In this document: positions 8,440 to 18,408 of the stretch, one piece after another
Layout: every line of letters begins with the position of its first letter
How positions within the stretch are numbered: position 1 is the first letter of the stretch
NCBI RefSeq assembly: GCF_046054155.1
Contig: NZ_JBEQCT010000006.1
Location: 1-64,000 of the forward strand
DNA length: 64,000 bases
Origin: Celerinatantimonas yamalensis
GTDB lineage: Bacteria; Pseudomonadota; Gammaproteobacteria; Enterobacterales; Celerinatantimonadaceae
Direction of reading: 5' to 3'
Program-made: the position numbers and the translations under genes
Notes under the pieces: model-generated
Told to the model about the DNA's origin: nothing
Databases searched by the model: none
Seen by the model: only the letters and a program-made list of their open reading frames with translations

Positions 8440-9345
8440 ATGCAAAAATACGATATAAAAACATTTCAGGGGTTTATTCTGGCGCTCCAAGATTACTGGG
8501 CTCGTCAAGGCTGCATTGTGATCCAGCCACTGGATATGGAAGTAGGTGCGGGAACATTTCACCCACAAACATTTCTGCGCTCGATCGGTCCTGAACCGAT
8601 GAGTAGTGCCTATATTCAGCCGTGTCGGCGTCCAACTGATGGCCGCTATGGCGAAAACCCCAACCGACTGCAACAGTATTATCAGTTCCAGGTAGCGCTT
8701 AAGCCTTCGCCAGACAATATCCAAGAGTTGTATTTGGGTTCATTAATTGAGCTTGGGATCAATCCTGAAGTTCATGATATTCGTTTTGTTGAAGACAACT
8801 GGGAATCCCCAACGCTTGGTGCATGGGGGCTCGGCTGGGAAGTTTGGCTCAACGGGATGGAGATCACTCAATTTACCTACTTCCAACAAGTGGGTGGATT
8901 AGAGTGTGCACCAGTCACTGGTGAAATCACCTACGGTTTAGAACGCCTGGCGATGTATGTGCAAGAAGTCGACAGCGTTTACGATCTAGTTTGGACCGAT
9001 GGTCCAATGGGCAAAGTCACCTATGGCGATGTATTTCATCAAAACGAAGTTGAACAATCGACCTATAACTTTGAATATGCTGATGTTGATGCGTTGTTTG
9101 GTCAATTTGATCAATGTGAAAAAGATAGCCAGAAGCTGATTGAAGCAAATTTACCTCTGCCCGCTTATGAGCAAGTGATGAAAGCATCCCACGCTTTTAA
9201 CCTATTGGATGCGCGGCATGCCATTTCAGTCACAGAGCGTCAGCGTTATATTCTGCGGATCCGAACGCTGGCCAAAGCAGTGGCTGAAAATTATTACGCG
9301 GCACGTGAAACACTTGGATTTCCGCTGTGCAAAGAACAAGGTTAG
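8440..9345 (+). CDS. glyQ: Glycyl-tRNA synthetase alpha subunit
   Basis: A 301-residue catalytic alpha subunit of the bacterial alpha2beta2 glycyl-tRNA synthetase. It opens with FQGFILALQDYWARQGCIV and QPLDMEVGAGTFHPQTFLR, and contains the class II motifs around AYIQPCRRPTDGRYGENPNR and EVWLNGMEITQFTYFQQ. Length equals that of E. coli GlyQ (303 aa). glyS starts 8 bp beyond the stop, so the two subunits form an operon. Confidence 0.97.
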   Translation: MQKYDIKTFQGFILALQDYWARQGCIVIQPLDMEVGAGTFHPQTFLRSIGPEPMSSAYIQPCRRPTDGRYGENPNRLQQYYQFQVALKPSPDNIQELYLGSLIELGINPEVHDIRFVEDNWESPTLGAWGLGWEVWLNGMEITQFTYFQQVGGLECAPVTGEITYGLERLAMYVQEVDSVYDLVWTDGPMGKVTYGDVFHQNEVEQSTYNFEYADVDALFGQFDQCEKDSQKLIEANLPLPAYEQVMKASHAFNLLDARHAISVTERQRYILRIRTLAKAVAENYYAARETLGFPLCKEQG

Positions 9346-9353
9346 AGGTAGGC

Positions 9354-11435
9354 ATGGTTACAGATAATTTACTAATTGAAATTGGCACCGAAGAACTGCC
9401 ACCAAAAGCATTGCGACAACTCGCACAAGCCTTTGCCGACAATATCAGCAAAGGGTTAGATCAAGCCGATTTAGCGTATGAAGATTTATGCTGGTACGCC
9501 GCCCCTCGGCGCTTAGCACTAAGAGTCCAAGGACTCGCTGAACAAGCAGCAGATAAAGTCGTGGAAAAACGTGGGCCAGCAATCCAAGCCGCATTTGATG
9601 CCGACGGTCAACCGACCAAAGCGGCGCTTGGCTGGGCGCGATCTAATGGCATCGAGGTGAGCGAAGCGCAGCGACTCAAAACCGACAAAGGCGAATGGTT
9701 GCTGCATAGCGCGAACATTCAAGGGGCTCATGTAGCCACATTGATCCCAGAACTAACCAATGAAGCCTTAGCTAAGTTACCGATCCCCAAACCGATGCGC
9801 TGGGGCAGCCGCAGCATCCAATTCATCCGCCCAGTACACACCATTACCATGCTCTATGGTGATAAACTCATCCAAGGTGAAGTACTCGGGATAGAGTCAG
9901 CCCGCACTATTCGTGGTCATCGCTTTATGGGTGAAGCCGAGTTCCAACTCAGCCATGCCGATGATTATGTCAATATGCTGGATCTACGCGGTAAAGTGAT
10001 TGTTGATTACCAGCGTCGTAAAGCGATTATTCGTGAACAAATTGAAGCGGAAGCGGCCCGTGAAAATGGTGTTGCAGACATTGATGAAGCACTTTTGGAA
10101 GAAGTCACCTCGTTAGTTGAATGGCCGGTTGCCATGGTTGGTAGTTTTGAAGAAAAATTCTTAAACGTGCCTGCCGAAGCGTTGATCTATACCATGAAGG
10201 ACAACCAGAAGTACTTCCCGATATTGGATCAACAAGGCCAGCTGCTACCGCGTTTTATCTTCATTGCTAACATTGTTAGTAAAGATCCTAAACAAGTGAT
10301 TCAAGGCAATGAAAAAGTGGTGCGCCCACGTTTGGCTGATGCTGAATTTTTCTTTAAAACGGATCGCAAAAGCACACTAGCGTCGCGCTTAGAATCACTC
10401 GGAAATGTTGTCTTCCAGCAAAAATTAGGTTCACTACTGGATAAATCAAAACGCATCGCCAAACTTGCTGCCCTCATCGCCCCACAAATCAACGCCAATG
10501 CTAGCCATGCTGAGCGCGCTGCGTTACTGTGCAAAACTGATTTAATGAGCGAAATGGTGATGGAGTTTACTGATATTCAAGGCACCATGGGAATGTACTA
10601 TGCTCGTCATGACGGTGAGCCAGAAGCTGTCGCACAAGCCATTGGTGAACAATATCTACCGCGTTTCTCCGGCGATAAACTACCGCATAGCCGAGAAGGA
10701 GCCGCTGTTGCTATCGCCGATAAATTAGATACATTGGCGGGTATATTTAGCATCAACATGCCGCCCAAAGGTGATAAAGATCCTTTTGCATTACGTCGCG
10801 CCGCTTTAGGTGTCATCCGGATCATCACCGAGCAAGGCCTACAGCTCGATTTGGCGCCTCTGTTTAACGCCGCAATTGCCGCTCAGCCCGTTAGCCTCAA
10901 TGAGCAACAACAGGCAGCAATTCAACTGCAGCTTTTGGAATTTATCTACGCTCGGATGCGTTCGTTCTATCAAGAGCAGGGAATTGACCAAAGTGTGATT
11001 CAAGCTGTTCTAGCTCGAGCACCGAGTGCCCCGACAGACATCGAAAAACGCTTAAAAGCGGTTGACCATTTCCGCACCCTTGAATCAGCGAGTGCCTTGG
11101 CGGCAGCCAACAAACGGGTGGCTAATATTTTAGCGAAAAATCAGCAGCAGATTGCCTCTGAGCTGAATGAATCACTGTTTGTTGAAGCTGAAGAGAAACA
11201 GTTAGCTGCGCAATTAGAGCACTTAAGTGAGCAGCTTAGCGCAGTCTTTGCGGCGGGTGAATATACCCAAGCGCTCAACGAACTGGCGACATTACGTGAG
11301 TCAGTCGATGCGTTCTTTGAGAAAGTGATGGTGATGGCTGAAGATCCCAAACTTGCAGCAAACCGTTTAGCATTGTTAGCTAAACTTCGTGAGCTATTTT
11401 TGAAAGTTGCAGATATTTCACTCATTCAAAGCTAA
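9354..11435 (+). CDS. glyS: Glycyl-tRNA synthetase beta subunit
   Basis: A 693-residue beta subunit (E. coli 689 aa), needed for tRNA-Gly recognition. The N-terminus is LLIEIGTEELPPKALRQL, and MRWGSRSIQFIRPVHTI, RGHRFMG and YTMKDNQKYFPILD are typical. The C-terminal third carries the HD-like and anticodon-binding segments. The ATG at 9354 follows the ribosome site AGAGGTAGG and gives the family N-terminus; an upstream in-frame start would overlap glyQ. An intrinsic terminator lies about 25 bp past the stop. Confidence 0.97.
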   Translation: MVTDNLLIEIGTEELPPKALRQLAQAFADNISKGLDQADLAYEDLCWYAAPRRLALRVQGLAEQAADKVVEKRGPAIQAAFDADGQPTKAALGWARSNGIEVSEAQRLKTDKGEWLLHSANIQGAHVATLIPELTNEALAKLPIPKPMRWGSRSIQFIRPVHTITMLYGDKLIQGEVLGIESARTIRGHRFMGEAEFQLSHADDYVNMLDLRGKVIVDYQRRKAIIREQIEAEAARENGVADIDEALLEEVTSLVEWPVAMVGSFEEKFLNVPAEALIYTMKDNQKYFPILDQQGQLLPRFIFIANIVSKDPKQVIQGNEKVVRPRLADAEFFFKTDRKSTLASRLESLGNVVFQQKLGSLLDKSKRIAKLAALIAPQINANASHAERAALLCKTDLMSEMVMEFTDIQGTMGMYYARHDGEPEAVAQAIGEQYLPRFSGDKLPHSREGAAVAIADKLDTLAGIFSINMPPKGDKDPFALRRAALGVIRIITEQGLQLDLAPLFNAAIAAQPVSLNEQQQAAIQLQLLEFIYARMRSFYQEQGIDQSVIQAVLARAPSAPTDIEKRLKAVDHFRTLESASALAAANKRVANILAKNQQQIASELNESLFVEAEEKQLAAQLEHLSEQLSAVFAAGEYTQALNELATLRESVDAFFEKVMVMAEDPKLAANRLALLAKLRELFLKVADISLIQS

Positions 11436-11457
11436 ATAAATGCGTATTTATCGGCAA

Positions 11458-11483
11458 AAGGGGCTATCTAGCCCCTTTTTTTG
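11458..11483 (+). terminator. glyQS intrinsic terminator
   Basis: GGGGCTA and TAGCCCC (11460-11475) form a tight stem with a 2-nt loop, flanked by AA and followed by a run of seven T. A canonical rho-independent terminator. Confidence 0.9.
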
Positions 11484-11836
11484 TTCACTAGTCTGAGAAC
11501 TCTATCCCAAATCTAAATTGATAACCCACATAATATGCTATAATAAAGATCTCCTAAGGAAGTTTATCGGGGAATGTCACTATTGCAGAATACAGCTATT
11601 TAGAGGATAAATAGTGACGCAATAGGTTACATATCCGTGAGTTAAGTCATCACTTGAGATAGTTTGATTGCTTTTTGTTTGGCACTCATCATCATGACTC
11701 ACAACCAAAACTTCATTGACATGTATAACGAGACAGGCGCGTGCGCCAACAGACAGATGGGCCATTGAAATGTGTCAGCAACGCCTCTCTAGTCATCCTT
11801 ACCGATGCTGATGAATTACTGATGGAGGATACATTA
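11484..11836 (+). other. Non-coding stretch with an inverted repeat and a candidate promoter
   Basis: A TATAAT at 11539-11544 with TTGATA at 11518-11523 (15-bp spacing, shorter than usual) is a possible promoter. GTCACTATT (11576-11584) and AATAGTGAC (11610-11618) form a perfect 9-bp inverted repeat with a 25-nt loop, located in the presumed leader. Function unknown. Confidence 0.4.
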
Positions 11837-12316
11837 ATGAGTTATTCAGTATGGCATCATCGAACGCAAGCTGGGGAACAAAGCTTACAACAGGACCAAC
11901 CAGGTGTTGCTTTAGTCCACTATCTAGCAGCGATGGAACAAGCCCACTACTGGCTCGGACAACAAACAGAACAAACCCCGCTCACACAACGCACCGAGGC
12001 CCTAGACATTTGGCTTCGATCGTGCCTGAATTTGGTTCGTTTTTGGTATATTCAATCAACCCCTAGTGAACAGCTCCGTTATCTGCGCCAAGCTTTAGGT
12101 TATCGCTCACTCGGTGCATTTGTTGATCGCCCCAGCGAAACGGCCATATTACCCTCGCTGCAAACACTTCAGCAAAGCTTAACGCATTTTATCAAAGAGC
12201 ATGCCGAGATGATCCAAGGTGATGAACTCCATCAAGAGTTACACCGACTCAATCAAATTCTGCAACAAGAAGCCGAAGGAGATAAACGACGAGCAAAGGC
12301 CATCTCTCCAGAATGA
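11837..12316 (+). CDS. Uncharacterised helical protein (possibly DUF2753-like)
   Basis: A 159-residue soluble protein I do not firmly recognise. It is helix-rich, with a TPR-like first part (GEQSLQQDQPGVALVHYLAAMEQA broken by short turns), a central aromatic helix (NLVRFWYIQS), and a Gln/Glu-rich tail. The overall pattern resembles the DUF2753 group found in Vibrio relatives, but this is tentative. The start at 11837 has GGAG ten bases upstream; a longer in-frame reading from 11741 lacks support. It may be a small adaptor protein; no enzymatic motif is visible. Confidence 0.6.
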   Translation: MSYSVWHHRTQAGEQSLQQDQPGVALVHYLAAMEQAHYWLGQQTEQTPLTQRTEALDIWLRSCLNLVRFWYIQSTPSEQLRYLRQALGYRSLGAFVDRPSETAILPSLQTLQQSLTHFIKEHAEMIQGDELHQELHRLNQILQQEAEGDKRRAKAISPE

Positions 12317-12369
12317 GGAAATGCCAAAAGACCGAAATGGGCGATAATAAAGCCCGATAGCGTCAACCA

Positions 12370-12930
12370 TTAGTGCCAAACGGTTCGGACAGGCATTGAT
12401 TCCTCGAACGATTCAGGAATTAACTTCTGACAATACTTCGCAAATTGCAGATAGGGAGTCGTGCCTTGATAGCCACACGCCTGATTGAGGATCACACCCC
12501 AACGAAACTCCTCTGATTCATTATTTGGTAAATGTCCATAACGAGTCGCCAATAGTTTGACCCCTTGCACCGCCTTCGCTAAATGCGGATGTTCATCTAA
12601 ATGCTGAGCATCACTGAGCAATAGCGCATCGCTGTGCTCTAGCACCGCTATTTGCAGCGAACTGCTTTGTAGCGGGTCAAGTTCTGCGACAGTCAACATT
12701 TCAGCTAATAAACGCCGTTGCCAGACCTGTTGAAAAGCAGCGTAGTCACTAGCACTCAGCCCGACAAACAACATGACATATAGGCTTTGGTGCTCTAACA
12801 AGAGTAAACAGTCTCGTCCGGCGATCGAAAATTGGTGACCACTCCACCCCCAACCACGCGCGGGGTTGATACTGGTTAACGCTCGGGGAAGCGCTTGAGT
12901 CACTTGGGTTGTCAATTGAAGTTCAATCAT
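12370..12930 (-). CDS. Uncharacterised protein (possibly DUF6933-like)
   Basis: 186 residues, no signal peptide or membrane segment. The opening MIELQLTTQVTQAL and the alternating strands in CLLLLEHQSLYVMLFVG resemble the DUF6933 group, whose function is unknown. The C-terminal part has a conserved-looking block EEFRWGVILNQACGYQG. It is convergent with the preceding unknown gene (54 bp between stops). Nothing in the context assigns a role. Confidence 0.6.
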   Translation of the reverse strand: MIELQLTTQVTQALPRALTSINPARGWGWSGHQFSIAGRDCLLLLEHQSLYVMLFVGLSASDYAAFQQVWQRRLLAEMLTVAELDPLQSSSLQIAVLEHSDALLLSDAQHLDEHPHLAKAVQGVKLLATRYGHLPNNESEEFRWGVILNQACGYQGTTPYLQFAKYCQKLIPESFEESMPVRTVWH

Positions 12931-13023
12931 CCGTCAAATACCTGTCAGTATAATGGTAATTTGACTATTGCAAGAGCAATGCCAGTTACTTTAAGGCTAA
13001 CAAATATTGGAATGAGTGTGTTT

Positions 13024-13716
13024 TTAGGAGGTCTGATTGAGCTGCCGAGCCGCTCTTTGGCCAGACACTGGACGATTGATCGCGATCTTTTTGCCTTTTT
13101 TCATCCCCGATTCAAAATCAGGAGTCAGCTGCTTCATCGCTTGATTCAAATGCGCCTTAAATGTTTCCCGGTCGAGATTTTTAAATTGTTGATCAAGATA
13201 ATCATCCAGTGAATCACTGTGCTCTTTATTCAAGTTCGGTAATTTATCCAGCGCACCTTCAATCCAACCTGCACTAAACGATGCCACGCGGCGAGTCTGT
13301 TCCTGCGCTGAGCTACCACTACCCACCAAACTAGTCCGAAAAGAACCGATCTCTTGCTGCATCGATCGATATAAAATATCAAAAGCAAAAGCGGCAAAAA
13401 TAGCGCGCTCAGCATCACCGACAAACTCCAGTCGTTTTAACCCTTTATGATCAAGTAACACAGCCTCAACTCCAAAGCGTGAATTAATTCCACGAATAAT
13501 ACGCAGAATGTTAGCTCCAGGCTGTGCCGGTAATAATTGTTTTGCTCGCGTCGTTCCCATCCGGATAAAATCAATATCCGACTGCTCCAACCCATGCTTT
13601 CGCATCAACCGTTCGGCCATGCGGATTGCTTGAGCCGCTTCGTGAATATTGGCGGATTGTCCAAGCTCTAAACATTTTGCAATTTTTTGTAAGGCCTTTT
13701 GCCGTATTTCTGACAT
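13024..13716 (-). CDS. DUF2786 domain protein
   Basis: 230 residues. The N-terminal 40 residues (RQKALQKIAKCLELGQSANI, then EAAQAIRMAERLMRKHGL) are the DUF2786 signature. The rest resembles the DUF7168 part often attached to it. Family function is unknown; members occur in phages and chromosomes. The C-terminus is Lys/Arg-rich (GMKKGKKIAI), which may bind nucleic acid. The ATG at 13716 has a very strong ribosome site (GAGGAGG), so I prefer it over the in-frame start at 13773. Confidence 0.75.
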   Translation of the reverse strand: MSEIRQKALQKIAKCLELGQSANIHEAAQAIRMAERLMRKHGLEQSDIDFIRMGTTRAKQLLPAQPGANILRIIRGINSRFGVEAVLLDHKGLKRLEFVGDAERAIFAAFAFDILYRSMQQEIGSFRTSLVGSGSSAQEQTRRVASFSAGWIEGALDKLPNLNKEHSDSLDDYLDQQFKNLDRETFKAHLNQAMKQLTPDFESGMKKGKKIAINRPVSGQRAARQLNQTS

Positions 13717-13943
13717 CAATCCTCCTCTGGTTGAACTTTCTAAACATAGCAGTTCTGACCCGCGACTATGCACTCACTGCTTCACTGACCAATCGAAATA
13801 AATAAAATGAGTCATGTGTCAAATCTTCACTGGCACCCTCGATTTTAGAACGACCTGACTCACAACACCACCACTATACTCATTCGTGCAACGCATCCCA
13901 GTGTCCTTTTATAGCGATCTTAAATGAGAATGTCTTACCCAAT

Positions 13944-13975
13944 AAAAAAAGCCGGTCAATGACCGGCCTTTTTAG
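13944..13975 (-). terminator. Terminator of the acrAB operon
   Basis: GCCGGTCA and TGACCGGC form a perfect stem (13951-13967), with A7 on the left and T5 on the right of the plus strand. On the minus strand a run of seven T follows the hairpin 13 bp past the acrB stop. It can act in both directions. Confidence 0.9.
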
Positions 13976-13987
13976 ATCATCTATCTA

Positions 13988-16900
13988 CTAGATATCGCTT
14001 TCTTCATCTTTGCGATACTTGGTGAAATAGCGGATAACCACCACAAAGAACAGTGGCACGAAGAAGATGGCCAGTACCGTCGCCGTAATCATCCCCCCGA
14101 TCACTCCAGTACCGATATCTTGGCGACTAGCAGCCCCGGCACCAGTACTGATGGCTAGAGGCAATACCCCGAGAATAAAGGCAAGAGAAGTCATTAAAAT
14201 CGGTCGTAAACGCATTTTCGACGCTTCCAATACCGACTCGAACAAACCATTACCCTTGTCATACAGTTCTCTGGCAAATTCGACAATCAAGATGGCATTT
14301 TTAGCAGACAGACCAATGGTAGTTAACAGCCCAACTTGGAAATACACATCATTGTCCAGACCTCTCATTGTCGCTGCAACAATGGCACCAAAGACTCCAA
14401 GAGGAACCACTAACATCACCGAGAATGGAATGCTCCAGCTCTCATACAGAGCAGCCAAGCACAAGAATACCACTAACAGTGAGATGGCATAAAGTACAGG
14501 GGCCTGCGAGCCAGATTGGCGTTCTTGATAAGACAGCCCCGTCCAAGCCACATTAAACCCTGCTGGCAATCGTTTCGCCAATTTTTCTATCTCAGTCATC
14601 GCCTGGCCAGAACTATATCCACGTGCTGCCTGACCCTGGATCTCGACGGAACTAATCCCGTTATAACGCTGCAAGCTTTGTGCACCATAACCCCACGACC
14701 CGGTGGCAAAAGTTGATAGCGGCACCATCTGACCTTTATCATTGCTCACATACCAATGATTTAAATCTTCAGGGGTCATCCGTTGTGATGCTTCACCCTG
14801 CACATAGACCTTTTTCACCCGCCCTTCATAAATGAAGTCATCCACATAAGACGAGCCCCACGAGGTTGAGAGCATATTATTGATACTGCTCACCGAGACG
14901 CCTTGAGCCATCGCTTTAGCATAGTCGATATGCAGATCATACTGCGGGGTATCATTGAGCCCATTAGGACGCACTTGCGAGAGTGTTGGATCTTGCGCTG
15001 CCATACCCAGTAACTGGTTACGAGCTTGAATTAAAGCAGCATGACCTCGGTTACCGTTATCTTGCAGATAGAAATCAAACCCTGTTGCTGTGCCTAATGC
15101 AGGGATCGACGGCAAATTGAACACATAGATTCTCGCATTTTTAATGGTACTGAAATACCCCATTGAGCGGCCAATGATAGCGTTAATATTGCCCTGAGCA
15201 TTTTGTCGTTTATCCCAGTTTTTTAACTTAATAAACGCCATCCCGACATTTTGTCCACGACCAGCAAAACTAAAACCGGACACGGTAAAAATGGACGATA
15301 CTGTATCTTTTTCTTTGGTATTAAAATAATCAGTAATTTGATGTAACACTTTATCAGTACGTTGCTTAGACGCTGACTGTGGTAACTGGACCATTGACAT
15401 CAAAACACCTTGGTCTTCATCTGGCAAGAAAGAGGTCGGTAAGCGGATAAACAGAAATATCAATCCTGCAACAATCACAACATAGATAAACAGATACCGA
15501 AAACGCTGATGAATAACGCGACGAACACCGTTTTCATACCGTTTAGAGCCAGCATCAAACATGCGATTAAACCAGCCAGCAAAGCCTTTTTTATTGCCGT
15601 GTTCACCCTTTTGCGGTTTTAAAATAGTCGCGCACAAGGCGGGTGTTAAGATCATTGCCACCGTGACAGACAAGATCATCGCCGACACAATCGTTAGTGA
15701 AAACTGCCGATAGATAGCGCCGGTCGAGCCACCAAAGAAGGCCATCGGCACGAACACCGCAGAGAGCACCAAAGCAATCCCTACCAATGCTCCGGTAATC
15801 TGCCCCATGGATTTTTTGGTAGCTTCATAAGGGCTTAAGCCCTCTTCGGACATAATCCTCTCGACGTTTTCCACCACCACAATGGCATCATCAACCAGCA
15901 AACCAATTGCCAAAACCAAACCAAACATGGTCAGGGTATTGATAGAAAAACCGGCCGCGGCAATCACCCCAAATGTCCCAAGCAGTACCACAGGAACCGC
16001 AATAGTTGGGATCAGAGTTGCTCGAATATTCTGTAAAAACAGCAGCATAACAAAGAACACTAAGACAATTGCTTCAGCCAGCGTTTTCACTACTTCTTCA
16101 ATCGAAATTTTAACAAAAGGCGTGGTATCAAATGGATAAACGACTTTCATTCCATCAGGGAAAAACTTCGATAATTGGTTAATTTTGTTTTTAACCTCTT
16201 TCGAGGTTTGCAATGCATTTGCACCAGTACCGAGTTTAATCGCAATCCCTGTTGAAGCTTGATTATTGTAAAACGAGCTAAATTGATAACTCTCACTGCC
16301 TAGCTCAACTTTAGCAACATCTTTAAGATAAACTCGCGAGCCATCTTGATTTACTTTAAGTAGAATATTCTCAAACTGTTTAACAGTTTTCAGTCGACCA
16401 CGGCCATCAATGCTCACGCTAAACTGTTGACCATCAACAGCGGGAGTTCCACCAATACTGCCCAAGGCAACCTGTGCATTTTGCGTAGTAATCGCTGATT
16501 TAATCTCTTCAGTGGTCACCCCAAAACGCTCTAATTTAGACGGATCAAGCCAGATACGCATCGCGTAAGGCGAACCAAACACTTGGATATCACCCACTCC
16601 ATCTAAACGGCTGATTGGATCTTTAATATGGGTATCAATGTAATCGGATAAGTCGATCTGGCTCATTTGGCCATTTGTCGAAATAAAACCAACAATCATC
16701 AAGAAGCTGCTGGTGGTTTTTTTCACCGTAATCCCATTTTGCTGAACAATTGTCGGCAAATTGGATTTAACCTGTTCAAGCTTATTTTGCACTTGAACCT
16801 GCGCAATATCAGGGTCGGTTCCAGGTTCAAAGGTAATAGTAATACTCAAATTACCTGATGAATCACTACTGGAAGACATGTACATGAAATGGTCTAAACC

Positions 16901-17110
16901 CGTCATGTTCTGCTCAATGACTTGCGTCACCGAATTTTCCACAGTTTGCGCAGAAGCCCCCGGATAGTTTGCACTAATTTGCACAGCCGGTGGCGCAATT
17001 TGTGGGTATTGCGATATTGGAAGTTTGAGAATAGAAAGCGCCCCGGCAAGCATAATTACTAAGGCGATAACCCATGCAAAAATAGGTCTATCAATAAAAA
17101 ATCTAGCCAT
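13988..17110 (-). CDS. acrB: RND multidrug efflux transporter, AcrB family
   Basis: A 1040-residue HAE1-type inner-membrane pump, the proton-driven part of a tripartite AcrAB-TolC efflux system. It opens with the diagnostic MARFFIDRPIFAWVIALVIM. TM4 carries the proton-relay aspartate pair in AIGLLVDDAIVVVENV, and the TM10 region GLSAKNAILIVEFA holds the partner lysine. The porter-domain blocks YPGASAQTVENSVTQVIEQ and the SFLPDEDQGVL segment are present. It starts 17 bp after acrA, on the same strand. Regulation is probably by the divergent AcrR-type repressor. Substrates cannot be read from sequence; the outer-membrane partner TolC is not in this window. Confidence 0.94.
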   Translation of the reverse strand: MARFFIDRPIFAWVIALVIMLAGALSILKLPISQYPQIAPPAVQISANYPGASAQTVENSVTQVIEQNMTGLDHFMYMSSSSDSSGNLSITITFEPGTDPDIAQVQVQNKLEQVKSNLPTIVQQNGITVKKTTSSFLMIVGFISTNGQMSQIDLSDYIDTHIKDPISRLDGVGDIQVFGSPYAMRIWLDPSKLERFGVTTEEIKSAITTQNAQVALGSIGGTPAVDGQQFSVSIDGRGRLKTVKQFENILLKVNQDGSRVYLKDVAKVELGSESYQFSSFYNNQASTGIAIKLGTGANALQTSKEVKNKINQLSKFFPDGMKVVYPFDTTPFVKISIEEVVKTLAEAIVLVFFVMLLFLQNIRATLIPTIAVPVVLLGTFGVIAAAGFSINTLTMFGLVLAIGLLVDDAIVVVENVERIMSEEGLSPYEATKKSMGQITGALVGIALVLSAVFVPMAFFGGSTGAIYRQFSLTIVSAMILSVTVAMILTPALCATILKPQKGEHGNKKGFAGWFNRMFDAGSKRYENGVRRVIHQRFRYLFIYVVIVAGLIFLFIRLPTSFLPDEDQGVLMSMVQLPQSASKQRTDKVLHQITDYFNTKEKDTVSSIFTVSGFSFAGRGQNVGMAFIKLKNWDKRQNAQGNINAIIGRSMGYFSTIKNARIYVFNLPSIPALGTATGFDFYLQDNGNRGHAALIQARNQLLGMAAQDPTLSQVRPNGLNDTPQYDLHIDYAKAMAQGVSVSSINNMLSTSWGSSYVDDFIYEGRVKKVYVQGEASQRMTPEDLNHWYVSNDKGQMVPLSTFATGSWGYGAQSLQRYNGISSVEIQGQAARGYSSGQAMTEIEKLAKRLPAGFNVAWTGLSYQERQSGSQAPVLYAISLLVVFLCLAALYESWSIPFSVMLVVPLGVFGAIVAATMRGLDNDVYFQVGLLTTIGLSAKNAILIVEFARELYDKGNGLFESVLEASKMRLRPILMTSLAFILGVLPLAISTGAGAASRQDIGTGVIGGMITATVLAIFFVPLFFVVVIRYFTKYRKDEESDI

Positions 17111-17127
17111 GAATTTGCTGCTCCGTC

Positions 17128-18330
17128 TTACTGATTCTGAGTTTGGTCAGCGGCGTTATCGGCTGAACTATTTTTAAAGTTAGCCGTTACATCATTCGCT
17201 TGAACTTTACTACCTTGGCGAATATTTTGCAGTCCAGATACCACCACTTTATCACCCACTTTCAAGCCCGAATCAACCAACCAATCCTGCCCGATGATAC
17301 GACCCAATTGGACCTGTTGTTGCTGAATTTGGCTATCTGCATTGACCAACATCACGGTTGCTTGTCCACGCGGTGTACGAGTAACAGCTTTTTGTGGAAG
17401 AAGAATCGCATTATTACGCTTGCCTTCATCGAGAGACGCTTGAATATACATGCCAGGTAACAGCAATCTCTGCGGATTACGCGTGATAATTCGCTGATTA
17501 ACCATCCCAGTTGTCTGATCAACGGTCACATCAGAAAACTGTAACCGACCAGGGAATTGATAGGTCGAACCATCATCCAAGATAAAGTGTACTATAACGC
17601 TATTATCAGCATTTACACTCAGTGAACCTTCAGCCATTTCGCGGCGTTGACGCAATAACGCATTCGTGGACTGTTGAACATCAACATAAACGGGATCAAG
17701 CTGCTGAATCGTCGCCATCACACTAGTCTGGTTGGCCGTAACCAACGCCCCTTCACTCACTTCTGAGACACCAATTCGGCCCGAAATAGGTGCTTTAATC
17801 CGAGTATGATTTAAGTTAATTTGAGCCGTTTGCAGTTGTGCTTCCGCCGCTTGGATAGCAGCTTGTTGCTGTTTCCATGTTGCCTGTGCATTATCATAAT
17901 CTTGCGCACTAATCGCATTAGTTTTAATCAAACTTTGGTAGCGTTTGGCCTTAAGATAAGAGCTCCTCTCATTCGCTTTTGCTTCGGCCAAGTTAGCCTG
18001 CGCATTCGCAACAGAAGCTTGATAACTGGATGGATCAATTTGATATAGTAATTCGCCCGCTTTGACATCACTACCCTCTTTAAAATAGCGTTTGAGGATA
18101 ATGCCATTCACTTGTGGCCGAACTTCAGCAATTCGATAGGGTTTGACTCGCCCAGAGAGTTGAGTATGCAACTGAACAGGTTGAGCATGAATAGTAACAG
18201 TATCTACAGGAACAACTCGAGCACCGCCTTGAGGCATTCCTTTCTGTTTGTTATCCCCACATCCTGTTAAAATTAGGCTAGCCACAATGGCCACCCCTAA
18301 AGAACGTTTCAGCATATTTTTGTATCGCAT
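17128..18330 (-). CDS. acrA: RND efflux periplasmic adaptor, AcrA family
   Basis: A lipoprotein adaptor of about 400 residues linking AcrB to TolC. The signal peptide ends in LILTGC, a clear lipobox, followed by a short polar linker. A biotinyl-lipoyl domain (EVRPQVNGIILKRYFKEGSDV), an alpha-helical hairpin (about 95-160; RYQSLIKTNAISAQDYDNA) and beta-barrel and membrane-proximal domains follow. I place the start at 18330 (MRYKNMLKR); 18351 and 18315 are alternatives, all leaving the lipobox intact. It forms an operon with acrB and is transcribed away from the divergent acrR across the operator. Confidence 0.92.
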   Translation of the reverse strand: MRYKNMLKRSLGVAIVASLILTGCGDNKQKGMPQGGARVVPVDTVTIHAQPVQLHTQLSGRVKPYRIAEVRPQVNGIILKRYFKEGSDVKAGELLYQIDPSSYQASVANAQANLAEAKANERSSYLKAKRYQSLIKTNAISAQDYDNAQATWKQQQAAIQAAEAQLQTAQINLNHTRIKAPISGRIGVSEVSEGALVTANQTSVMATIQQLDPVYVDVQQSTNALLRQRREMAEGSLSVNADNSVIVHFILDDGSTYQFPGRLQFSDVTVDQTTGMVNQRIITRNPQRLLLPGMYIQASLDEGKRNNAILLPQKAVTRTPRGQATVMLVNADSQIQQQQVQLGRIIGQDWLVDSGLKVGDKVVVSGLQNIRQGSKVQANDVTANFKNSSADNAADQTQNQ

Positions 18331-18408
18331 GAATGTCTGAGCCCCTGTCATTTATCCAATCACCACGTTGTGATCAATTATATTGGCGTATACGTCAATG
18401 TTGTAGTA

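Noticed and set aside
9302..9312. CACGTGAAACA, a perfect parS right half, in glyQ
   Set aside because: The left half does not match; it encodes conserved glyQ residues.
14067..14492. 141-codon reading frame antisense to acrB
   Set aside because: Shadow of a long, strongly conserved gene; low-complexity Ser/Thr/Pro-rich product.
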